From Candidatus Hydrogenedens sp. (GTDB lineage Bacteria > Hydrogenedentota > Hydrogenedentia > Hydrogenedentales > CAITNO01), in contig JAAYJV010000012.1 of NCBI GenBank assembly GCA_012522755.1, positions 1-33,619 of the forward strand: a DNA stretch of 33,619 nt, read 5' to 3'. The notes beneath the pieces are model-generated. The model was not told where the DNA came from, ran no database searches, and saw nothing but the letters and a program-made list of their open reading frames with translations. Below are positions 24,140 through 31,779 of this stretch, piece after piece (within the stretch, counting starts at the first letter, position 1; every line of letters begins with the position of its first letter). Both the position numbers and the translations under genes were made by a program.

Positions 24140-25618
24140 ATGGATACAAAGCGTTGTCTGGAATTGTTGGAGCAGTTTGAACAAGTTCGCCTTCTCGCCA
24201 TTGGAGACATCTATCTCGATGAATATGTCTACGGGATAGTCACGGAAATCAGCCTGGAAGCGCCCATTCCTGTCGTGGAAGTGCAGGAAAGAAGATACAA
24301 TCCCGGTGCTTCGGGCAATGCGGCTTGCAATGCGGCTTCTCTGGGAGCACAGGTGACCATGCTCGGTGTCATCGGTGCCGATATCAACGCAGGTATTATC
24401 CGCCGTGAATTTGAGGCGCGGAATGTGAATGTGGATCATCTTATCGAGGATCCCGCTCGGCCTACCAACACTTATGGCAAATGGCGCGCCGGAGGGCACA
24501 ATATCCCGACCCAGGAAATGATCCGTACCGATACACCGAAACCGAAAATGATTGACGGAGAAGTGGAACAACAGCTTATTGACAAGATCAAACTGCTTGC
24601 GCCACAGGTGGATGCCATCATGATCGGAGATCAGGTATCGGCAACCATCAGTGATAGGGTTCTGGAGACTATTGTGGCCTGTGCCAGAGAACATAATCTG
24701 ATTACAACGGCTGATTCCCGTGCCCGTGCCGGATTCTTCAAGGGAATCACCCTCATTACGCCCAATGATGCGGAGGCGGCTCTTGCAGCGGGTCTCGAGA
24801 TTACCGATGATGCTTCTCTGGAGCAGGCTGGTAAGATTCTTCTCGGACAGACCGAAAAGGTCATGATCACTTTGGGTCCCGACGGGATAGCCTGCTTTTC
24901 ACAGGAGAAAGGGATGGAAAAAATCTCTGTACGTCCTGTGAAGGCTGTGGACGTGACCGGTGCCGGAGATACGGTGATTGCCGCCGCCACACTCGCATTG
25001 ACCCGGGGCGCCAGTCTGGCCGAAGCGGCTTTTCTGGGAAATCTGGCCGCCGGTGTGGCTGTGACCCAGACAGGGGTTGTCACGGTATCCAATGAAGAAG
25101 TGCGTGACGCTCTCGTGGAAGGTGCGCCTGTGAGACTGGAAAAACAAAAAAGCCGGGAACAGCTCCAGGCGGTATTGAAACGCTTGAAACGGGAAGGAAA
25201 ACGGATCGTCTGGACAAACGGCTGTTTCGACATTCTTCATGTGGGCCACATCATGTATCTTCAGAAAGCGAGAGAGCAGGGCGATATCATGGTTGTAGGC
25301 CTCAACAGCGATGCTTCCGTACAGCAAATCAAGGGACCTGACCGTCCTGTTGTGGAGGAAAACGACCGGGCTCAAGTGCTCGCGGCTCTGGAATGTGTGG
25401 ATTACATTGTCATCTTTGACGAAAAGACGCCGCTGCCCCTCATTGCGCAATTGCAACCTGATGTATACGCAAAAGGGGGTGACTATACCCTCGATACCAT
25501 TGATCAGGAAGAGCGGGTGGCTGTGGAATCTTATGGCGGAAAAATAGCCATCATTCCCGGTGAGGAAGGAAAATCCACCACCTGGATTATTGACAAGATT
25601 GCCGGAAAAAAAGCGTAG
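24140..25618 (+). CDS. hldE: Bifunctional heptose 7-phosphate kinase / heptose 1-phosphate adenylyltransferase
   Basis: Two steps of ADP-heptose synthesis for the LPS inner core. The 492-residue protein fuses a PfkB-type kinase (about 1-320) to a nucleotidyltransferase (about 355-492). The kinase part has NPGASGNAACNAASLGA and the catalytic DVTGAGDT (about 271-278). The transferase part has TNGCFDILHVGH (about 358-369), containing the HxGH nucleotide-binding motif, and YAKGGDYTLDTI. ATG 24140 follows CAGGAA by six bases; a GTG at 24125 would translate through that site. The fused form is typical of Gram-negative bacteria. It converges on the glycosyltransferase cluster with a 20-base gap. Confidence 0.96.
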   Translation: MDTKRCLELLEQFEQVRLLAIGDIYLDEYVYGIVTEISLEAPIPVVEVQERRYNPGASGNAACNAASLGAQVTMLGVIGADINAGIIRREFEARNVNVDHLIEDPARPTNTYGKWRAGGHNIPTQEMIRTDTPKPKMIDGEVEQQLIDKIKLLAPQVDAIMIGDQVSATISDRVLETIVACAREHNLITTADSRARAGFFKGITLITPNDAEAALAAGLEITDDASLEQAGKILLGQTEKVMITLGPDGIACFSQEKGMEKISVRPVKAVDVTGAGDTVIAAATLALTRGASLAEAAFLGNLAAGVAVTQTGVVTVSNEEVRDALVEGAPVRLEKQKSREQLQAVLKRLKREGKRIVWTNGCFDILHVGHIMYLQKAREQGDIMVVGLNSDASVQQIKGPDRPVVEENDRAQVLAALECVDYIVIFDEKTPLPLIAQLQPDVYAKGGDYTLDTIDQEERVAVESYGGKIAIIPGEEGKSTTWIIDKIAGKKA

Positions 25619-25638
25619 TTCGAGGAAGTGTATCCGCT

Positions 25639-26595
25639 CTACTTGAGACGTTTTGCTAGCCAGCCCGGCTGAAAGCCCAGAATCGCGAAGATGAGCAGAA
25701 TCCACGGGCGGGGCCGGAAGCCGGCATGACGGATGCTCTTCCAAAGAAGCAACCGCCCTTCCCGCCAGCGATGCGTACGCAAGTAGTGATTGGCGGCATA
25801 TTCATAGACTGATGCTTGTGCTTCTCTTTTCAGGGAAGCACATCTTTTTTGGGTCAGTGTGCCAGTAATGAGGGGATTGGAAAAGATGGTTTCCACTGCA
25901 GCGAGACCGGTATCAGGGCTGTGCTCCCCTGACCGTGAAGCACTGTCCTGGCGGATTCGGTATCCGGCCACGGGTGATCCACCCAGATAGCGGAAAGTAC
26001 TGGTCGCTGCCAGACGGCACCAGTATTCCCAATCTTCCGCTATGGCCAGGGAGGGGTTGAAGCCTCCGGTACGGTGGGCCGCTTCGGCTCGGAGTGCCAG
26101 GGTAGCACCTGTAGTGATGAGGTTCCGCTTCAGCAGTGCGGGCAGAATATGGCCTGTGGGGCGGGGATGAAAAAAGGAGCCTTTGGCTTTGCCCATGGGG
26201 GACCCATCTTCCTGCAATATTTGTATTTCACCGTAAAGAACGTCACTTTCCGGGTGCTGCTGGAAGCCCTGGTAAAAACGCTCCAGAGTCTGAGAAAAGA
26301 GGAGATCATCACCGTCCAGAAAGAGCAGATAGTCGCCGGAGGCATGTTCCAGAGCCGTATTCCGGGCGGCTGATACCCCTTGCCGCTCCTCATGAAAAAA
26401 GAGCTTGATCCGGGGTTCATCCAATGCCCGGAGTGCTTCAACAGTGCCATCGGTGGAGGCATCATCAACGACAAGACATTCCCAGTGCCTGTATGTCTGC
26501 TCCTGAAGACTTCTCATGGTATACCCTATGAGCGTCTCCAGATTTCTAGCAGGCGTGATGATGGAAAATAGGGCTTTGTTTTCGGGATCTGTCAT
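25639..26595 (-). CDS. Glycosyltransferase family 2
   Basis: A GT-A-fold transferase of 318 residues. The N-terminal Rossmann-like half has FSIITPARNLETLIGYTMRS, the nucleotide-binding VVDDASTDGT and the metal-binding acidic motif FLDGDD; a later AEDWEYWCRL corresponds to the usual ED motif that positions the catalytic base. The sugar transferred cannot be read from the sequence. The C-terminus is hydrophobic with basic residues (RPRPWILLIFAILGF) and may touch the membrane. It is the last gene of a run of glycosylation genes, 23 bases after wecB, and is probably cotranscribed with it. Confidence 0.9.
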   Translation of the reverse strand: MTDPENKALFSIITPARNLETLIGYTMRSLQEQTYRHWECLVVDDASTDGTVEALRALDEPRIKLFFHEERQGVSAARNTALEHASGDYLLFLDGDDLLFSQTLERFYQGFQQHPESDVLYGEIQILQEDGSPMGKAKGSFFHPRPTGHILPALLKRNLITTGATLALRAEAAHRTGGFNPSLAIAEDWEYWCRLAATSTFRYLGGSPVAGYRIRQDSASRSGEHSPDTGLAAVETIFSNPLITGTLTQKRCASLKREAQASVYEYAANHYLRTHRWREGRLLLWKSIRHAGFRPRPWILLIFAILGFQPGWLAKRLK

Positions 26596-26618
26596 GGCTG
26601 AAGCAATGGTGTTTCCTA

Positions 26619-27767
26619 TTATGAATCGCTACGCTGAAAATGTTCTTCAATGGCCCGGGCGATGCGCTCAGAAGCACGGCCGTCACCAAAGGGGTTCACG
26701 GCCTGGCTCATCTTCTGATAGGCGTTCTCATCGTCCATGAGCCTTCTGCATGCCTGAACAATGGCCCGGGGATTTGTTCCCACAAGCACCGAGGTTCCGG
26801 CTTCAATGGCTTCCGGTCGCTCTGTCGTGTCACGCATGACCACAACGGGCTTGCCCAGATGGGGCGCTTCTTCCTGCACGCCACCGGAGTCGCTGAGAAG
26901 GAAATGGGCGCGGTTCATGGCCCAGACAAAGCTCTCGTAGGGGAGAGGTTCAATAAGATGAATATTCTTCTGACCGCTGAGGAGTTCATTGACAGGCTGT
27001 CGCACATTGGGGTTCATGTGAACAGGATAAATGAATTCCGTATGAGGATAGTGCTGCGAAAGCTCCAGAAGGGCCTGGCAGATATTTCTGAAGCCAGAGC
27101 CGAAGCTTTCTCTTCGATGACCCGTTACAAGAACCATGGACCTTTTGTCCGCAAGAAGATCCACGGGGAAATCACCCGGAAAAGCGGGCGGTGTTTCCGT
27201 AACACGCTTCACAACTATGTCCAGTGCATCAATGACCGTATTTCCTGTTACCCAGACATCTTTCTCCGCAATACCTATACTCAACAGATTCTGTTGCGCC
27301 TTTTCAGTGGGCGCAAAATGCAGTTCCGCCAGACAGGAGCTGAGTTGTCTGTTGATCTCTTCGGGCCAGGGAGAATGTCTGTTCCAGGTGCGCAGCCCCG
27401 CCTCCACATGTCCCACGGGGATACGGGCATAAAAGGCGGCCAGTGCTCCGGCGAAGACGGTGGTGGTGTCGCCTTGGACAATAAGCAGATCGGGACGCTC
27501 TTCCGCAAAAGCCTGTTGCAGATGGGTCAGCACGGCACAGGTCACATCTGTCAGGGTCTGTCCCGGCTGCATGAGATTGAAATCCCTGTCCGGTTCGAGG
27601 CCGAAGGTGTCCAGCACCTGATCCAGCATCTGCCGGTGTTGTCCCGTCACCCACAGCAAGGGGTGAAAGCGTTCCGGTTCTTTCTTCAGTTGCAGATAGA
27701 GAGGGGCCAGTTTGATGGCTTCGGGCCGTGTTCCGAAAACAATGGCTATTTTCATGGGACTTTGCAT
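26619..27767 (-). CDS. wecB: UDP-N-acetylglucosamine 2-epimerase, non-hydrolysing
   Basis: Interconverts UDP-GlcNAc and UDP-ManNAc, a precursor of surface polysaccharides. The 382-residue protein has the GT-B-like two-domain pattern: KIAIVFGTRPEAIKLAPLY at the N-terminus, QGDTTTVFAGALAAFY and GHVEAGLRT, then SDSGGVQEEAPHLGKP and RDTTERPEA in the nucleotide-binding half. ATG 27767 is preferred because AAAGGA lies seven bases upstream; the open frame begins at a TTG at 27773, and an ATG at 27755 is also possible. It follows the double glycosyltransferase by 17 bases. Confidence 0.95.
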   Translation of the reverse strand: MQSPMKIAIVFGTRPEAIKLAPLYLQLKKEPERFHPLLWVTGQHRQMLDQVLDTFGLEPDRDFNLMQPGQTLTDVTCAVLTHLQQAFAEERPDLLIVQGDTTTVFAGALAAFYARIPVGHVEAGLRTWNRHSPWPEEINRQLSSCLAELHFAPTEKAQQNLLSIGIAEKDVWVTGNTVIDALDIVVKRVTETPPAFPGDFPVDLLADKRSMVLVTGHRRESFGSGFRNICQALLELSQHYPHTEFIYPVHMNPNVRQPVNELLSGQKNIHLIEPLPYESFVWAMNRAHFLLSDSGGVQEEAPHLGKPVVVMRDTTERPEAIEAGTSVLVGTNPRAIVQACRRLMDDENAYQKMSQAVNPFGDGRASERIARAIEEHFQRSDS

Positions 27768-27784
27768 GAACAAATCCTTTCAGC

Positions 27785-30097
27785 TTATTTATCTTGAGAT
27801 TCAGGCGGCGGACTCAGCAAGGGGCGGAAAGTGCCTTTGAACAGAGCATAGGCGGCAACGACGAGCCCTTGCGACAGAGCCAGCTGTTCCACCCGCCAGG
27901 CTGTTGAACGGGGCAAGGGAACACAGACCAAGGCCAGCCGGATCATGGCCCGGAGCAGAGCCGTGAAAAAATTCATCTTCACCGCGAGCCGCTTCTCCTG
28001 CATCATCAGAACCATGGTACCGTAACTCTGGCGGCACATGCGAAAAAGTATCCTCAGTGAAAAACGTTTCGGGTCCACATGATGATGGACCACGGCTTCC
28101 GGAATAAGAACGATGTCATGACCGGCATCAAAAATCTGAAGACAGAGCAGGGTATCATCACTCCATTGAACAACACGCCCGCCGGGGCCGTAGCGACTTC
28201 TGAAACCACCTGTTTGCAGCAATACGGAGCGACGCATACTCAGGTTGGCGCCATAAGGGAACTGAAGCCAATCCGTGACGAGCTGTGTTTCCCCTGTGTC
28301 CGGCATCAGTTCCGACCAGAAGCGTGCCAGTTCTTTTCCCCACCACCAGGGCGCCGGATCAGGAGGCTGGAGGATGATGCAGCCACCGGCCGCTCCGAGC
28401 TCTTGCCGGTTTTCATAGGCTTCCACGGTCTTTTCCACGAGATGAAAGTCAGCCTCCGCATCATCGTCCATATACAGGAGTATACGTCCCCGGGCTGCCG
28501 CCGCGCCCACATTGCGGGCATGGGACAAGCCGCCTGGAAGGGCTCGAATTTCTCTGATTTCAGGAGCATCCGGCCGGGCGAGGGCTGAGACGATGTCTCC
28601 ATAGGGAAACTGTCCCGGAGCATTGTTCACCAGCAAGACTTCATAGTCTGTGGCGGGAAGGCTTTGATTGGCCAGTGAACGCAGCGCTCTTTCGCAATAC
28701 TCCGGTGGTCTGTTTGTGCAAACGATTACAGAGATATCCAGTGCGTTTTCATCTGGACTTTGCAACTTCTTTTCAGCTTCCCTGTCATGACGAGCACAGC
28801 CATGGGCATGAATGAGATGAAAGAGGGATGCCGCTTTTGTGGTGGCGAGCCAGCCCTCCTCAGGAGCGCAATTACCGGGTGGACACTGATTTGTGTGAGT
28901 CACTTTGAGCGTCCAGAAATCTGACAGTCGGGGCACACACTCGGAAGCCTCTCCCGTGAAGATGAGTATCCGGGCAGGACGGTCTTGGGTCTTTTCCTCA
29001 GCAGGCTGGCTGGAGGCTGGATCGCCTGAAATAAAGACATCGACAGTGGGTGATGCCCAAAACACAGCCTGGGTATTGTCTTCGACCAGATAATGTCCCT
29101 GCTGGTCGATAAGTCTTTTCAGCTCTTCATAGAGGGCTATGCTGTTCTCGTTGTTATCATGACGCATATGCCAGGCCAGAGGCGCGGAGAGGAGGTCCCA
29201 GCGGCTGTCGTCGTATGCTTGCAATTGACGCATTTTCTTGTCGATGAGTGCATTGCCGGACTGTGAGGTGAGCGAGGCCCGATGGACACGGTACTGGTAA
29301 ATCGCTTCTTTACAATGCGTGTGTCTGAGGATCATCTGGCTATTGACCCGGAGAAAGAAATCATAATCCTCGCAGAGACACCAGTAAAGGCTGTAACTTC
29401 CCAAAAGGGTGATGACCCGCCGTCTGTACAAAAAAGCGGCTCCCACACAATTCCAGACATGAAGCATGGAGATATGGCGGGGGAGTTGAATGGTGCCCCG
29501 GGACGATGATTGGAAGTCCCGGTAATAGTCGTGATCCTTCGTTATTTCGCCTTCTTCGTCAATAACTTCCAGATTGGCGTAAAGCATGTCGACGGAAGGG
29601 CGTTCCTTCATTTCCTGAACCAGTACGGAGAGAAAACTCTTCTTCAAACGGTTATCGTCACTGGTCCAGGTGATGTACTCGCCCCTTGAAAGAGAATGCC
29701 CCGTGTTCAGCGCTGCAGGGAGTGTCTGGTTGTCCTGATGTACATAGCGGATACGCTTGTCTCTATCCGCATAGCTGCGCGCAATGGTGGCACTGTCATC
29801 GGTGGAACCATCATCCACGATGATGAGTTCCCACTTGTCGTAGTCTTGGGCGAGGACAGAGTCAACGGCTTCGGCGAGATAACGCATGCCATTGTAAACG
29901 GGGAGAACGATGGAGACCAGTCCGGGGATGCCGTCGCAGCGGACATCTTCAAAAGAGCGGGGGAGACAACCGTCCCTCTCTTTCAACATTTGCCTGTAGG
30001 TCCATTGAGAGGGAGAACAGAACAGATCCTGGAGATGAAGAGTGCGGATCATCCGGCTTTTCCATCCCTGTCGGCTATATCTCAGATTGCTTGACAC
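27785..30097 (-). CDS. Two-domain family 2 glycosyltransferase
   Basis: A 770-residue protein with two complete GT-A modules. Module 1 (about 60-310) has VSIVLPVYNGMRYL, VDDGSTDD, TWTSDDN in the metal-binding position and CEDYDFFLR. Module 2 (about 453-700) has ISVIVCTNRP, GLSHARNVG and LYMDDDAEAD. A linker of about 100 residues between them shows no motif I know. The final 60 residues are hydrophobic. Such double transferases often build polymers of alternating sugars, but here that is inference. The frame begins at GTG 30097 (AAAAGG upstream); an ATG at 30052 before IRTLHLQD is an alternative start. wecB follows immediately, so the UDP-ManNAc made there is a plausible substrate. Confidence 0.88.
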   Translation of the reverse strand: MSSNLRYSRQGWKSRMIRTLHLQDLFCSPSQWTYRQMLKERDGCLPRSFEDVRCDGIPGLVSIVLPVYNGMRYLAEAVDSVLAQDYDKWELIIVDDGSTDDSATIARSYADRDKRIRYVHQDNQTLPAALNTGHSLSRGEYITWTSDDNRLKKSFLSVLVQEMKERPSVDMLYANLEVIDEEGEITKDHDYYRDFQSSSRGTIQLPRHISMLHVWNCVGAAFLYRRRVITLLGSYSLYWCLCEDYDFFLRVNSQMILRHTHCKEAIYQYRVHRASLTSQSGNALIDKKMRQLQAYDDSRWDLLSAPLAWHMRHDNNENSIALYEELKRLIDQQGHYLVEDNTQAVFWASPTVDVFISGDPASSQPAEEKTQDRPARILIFTGEASECVPRLSDFWTLKVTHTNQCPPGNCAPEEGWLATTKAASLFHLIHAHGCARHDREAEKKLQSPDENALDISVIVCTNRPPEYCERALRSLANQSLPATDYEVLLVNNAPGQFPYGDIVSALARPDAPEIREIRALPGGLSHARNVGAAAARGRILLYMDDDAEADFHLVEKTVEAYENRQELGAAGGCIILQPPDPAPWWWGKELARFWSELMPDTGETQLVTDWLQFPYGANLSMRRSVLLQTGGFRSRYGPGGRVVQWSDDTLLCLQIFDAGHDIVLIPEAVVHHHVDPKRFSLRILFRMCRQSYGTMVLMMQEKRLAVKMNFFTALLRAMIRLALVCVPLPRSTAWRVEQLALSQGLVVAAYALFKGTFRPLLSPPPESQDK

Positions 30098-30170
30098 ACT
30101 TGAGCCTTTTAGTGCCTTTACAGTTGTATCTATCCTGCAGGTTTACGAACATGAAGCGATGGCAAGTGCA

Positions 30171-30953
30171 TTATTCAACAATAATGACCCGAAAACCAAG
30201 CATGGGAGCGCCTGAGTGGAGGTTATGACTGTTGCGCACGGTGCAGCGGGTAAATTCTGAAGTGGACAGTGCACTGCCCCCACGAATCACGCCAAAGCTT
30301 TTGATACTCACGGAGCCTGTCTGATGGGGAGGCGTATAGAGGGAAGCTGTCCACTCCCAGGCATTGCCCAGCATGTCGTGGATTCCCCAGGCATTGGCTT
30401 TCTTCTGTCCCACAGGATGAAGCATTCCGCCTCCGCTGTTCCATCGGTACCAGGCCCTGTCGCCCGGATCCTCGGCTGAAGTGTTATCGTAAGATTCTCC
30501 CGCCCGGCAGGCATATTCCCATTCTTCTTCGGAGGGCAGGGCACAGCGGACTTGCAGGGTACTGCTCAGTCTTTCCGCAAACTCCACACAAGCTTCCTGG
30601 CTGATGCCCGTTGCAGGAAGGGTAGGGGCACCTTCAGGATCCCAGGCGGTCCAGGGGCTGTTTCCCATGGTCTCTTCCCATAACTTGCGGGTGATTTCGT
30701 GTTGACTGATCCAGAAACCCTCTTGAATATCCACATTCCGGGAATTGGTTTCATCGCTGAACCAGGAGGGATGCCCCTGCGTAATTTGCTCACCATCTTC
30801 TGTGCCCGGGGTGAAGCTTCCCGGAGGACACCATACGAAAGGCGTGGCACCGAAATTTCTGACCTCGCCCGCCTCCGGTTCGGCAAAGGCCAAAGAACTG
30901 AGGAGGAGAGGGAAGAGAAGGGCTGAACTGTAAAATCGTCGGATCACTGTCAT
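30171..30953 (-). CDS. Secreted FGE-like (SUMF1) domain protein
   Basis: A formylglycine-generating-enzyme/sulfatase-modifying-factor fold of 260 residues behind a Sec signal peptide (about 1-24, ending LAFAEP). Family hallmarks: ISQHEITRKLWEETMG, LPSEEEWEYACRAG, MLGNAWEWTAS, IRGGS and LGFRVI at the end. True FGE binds copper through two Cys five residues apart in the C-terminal segment. Here only the second is present (Cys237); the position of the first is Ser232. The protein is therefore probably a binding or accessory member of the fold rather than a sulfatase activator. No sulfatase is seen in the window. It begins 15 bases after the lipoprotein gene and is likely cotranscribed. The ribosome binding site is weak. 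Confidence 0.88.
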   Translation of the reverse strand: MTVIRRFYSSALLFPLLLSSLAFAEPEAGEVRNFGATPFVWCPPGSFTPGTEDGEQITQGHPSWFSDETNSRNVDIQEGFWISQHEITRKLWEETMGNSPWTAWDPEGAPTLPATGISQEACVEFAERLSSTLQVRCALPSEEEWEYACRAGESYDNTSAEDPGDRAWYRWNSGGGMLHPVGQKKANAWGIHDMLGNAWEWTASLYTPPHQTGSVSIKSFGVIRGGSALSTSEFTRCTVRNSHNLHSGAPMLGFRVIIVE

Positions 30954-30968
30954 TGTACTTTAATTCTC

Positions 30969-31616
30969 TCAAGAGGCTTCACTGAGCAACCATTCATGCC
31001 ATTTGATTCCGGCTTCCGGCGTACTGAGGCAATGCCCGGCAACGGATATCAACACCTGACCGCCGGAATGTGTTCTGAAGGTGCCTGAATACTGTTTCAA
31101 CTGACCCGTACCGGGCATGGTGACAATCACTTCCGGATTCAAGAGGGTCTGGGCTCCGGCTGCACCGCCTTCGTAAACAGAAAAGACAGTGGACACACCT
31201 CCGGCAACTTCCGCCAACACAGACAGCCTGTATTCCGTATCGGGCTTCAGACCGTCAACTGTTGTATGAAGACACTGGGTCGCTTTCTTTGTGTTTTCTG
31301 TTTTCAGCCACTGTTGCAGCATAAGCGGACCGCCGCCCTGGCCATCGCTCCGGGATATACGGGAGTGCTCGGGATCGGGGACGGAAAAGCCCGCACCTGC
31401 AGGGCTCCCGGGCATCCAGTTCGAGAACGAACCGTTGGAGATGAGGTTGGCGACCCATTTGGGCCTTTCCAGAGCTTCCACAGAGACCACGCGCATGGTA
31501 CCCGGAGGGGGATAGTCCGCCGAGGGCTTTTTGGGTCCGCAGCCCGTGAATACAACAGCCAGAAGAAGCAGGCTGGCTGTTGTTCCGATTCTATTATGTC
31601 TCTTACTCAAAATCAT
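30969..31616 (-). CDS. Lipoprotein with jelly-roll-like domain
   Basis: A 215-residue lipoprotein: basic N-terminus, hydrophobic segment and lipobox FTGC with the lipidated Cys at 26, followed by a short Lys/Pro linker. From about residue 55 the sequence NLISNGSFSNW, then VDGLKPDTEYRLSVLAEVAGG and GTFRTHSGGQVLISVAG, resembles a CBM4/9- or galactose-binding-type beta jelly-roll as found on secreted glycan-binding proteins. The exact family is uncertain. The ribosome binding site is poor, but the start is fixed by the signal peptide. It is the first gene before the FGE-like gene, and both are predicted to lie outside the cytoplasm. Confidence 0.8.
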   Translation of the reverse strand: MILSKRHNRIGTTASLLLLAVVFTGCGPKKPSADYPPPGTMRVVSVEALERPKWVANLISNGSFSNWMPGSPAGAGFSVPDPEHSRISRSDGQGGGPLMLQQWLKTENTKKATQCLHTTVDGLKPDTEYRLSVLAEVAGGVSTVFSVYEGGAAGAQTLLNPEVIVTMPGTGQLKQYSGTFRTHSGGQVLISVAGHCLSTPEAGIKWHEWLLSEAS

Positions 31617-31651
31617 TATTTTCTTTTCAGGAGAATTTTAACTTATATTTT

Positions 31652-31657
31652 ATTATA
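31652..31657 (-). promoter_or_regulatory. Candidate -10 of the lipoprotein-FGE-like operon
   Basis: On the minus strand a perfect TATAAT, followed by a second TATAAG, lies about 35 bases before the lipoprotein ATG. I find no convincing -35 at 16-18 bases upstream, so an activator would be needed if this is used. Confidence 0.4.
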
Positions 31658-31779
31658 ACGGTGACGGGCATTGATTCTGGATCATCACCGGATTGAGCCA
31701 TTGATTTTCTTTCTTCGTCAGTTCCATCACGGGAGAAAGGCGGGGATTCAGGCCTTCAATTGAAATTATAAAAGAAGCG
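31658..31779. other. Short intergenic gap with an orphan open stretch
   Basis: On the minus strand, out of frame with the upstream Ig-like/PASTA gene, an open stretch of about 45 codons crosses this gap and ends in TAA at 31653-31655. It reads ISIEGLNPRLSPVMELTKKE and on to PSPL, protein-like in composition, but has no credible start or ribosome binding site. It may be a leftover of a degraded gene, or chance. No terminator is visible. Confidence 0.35.
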
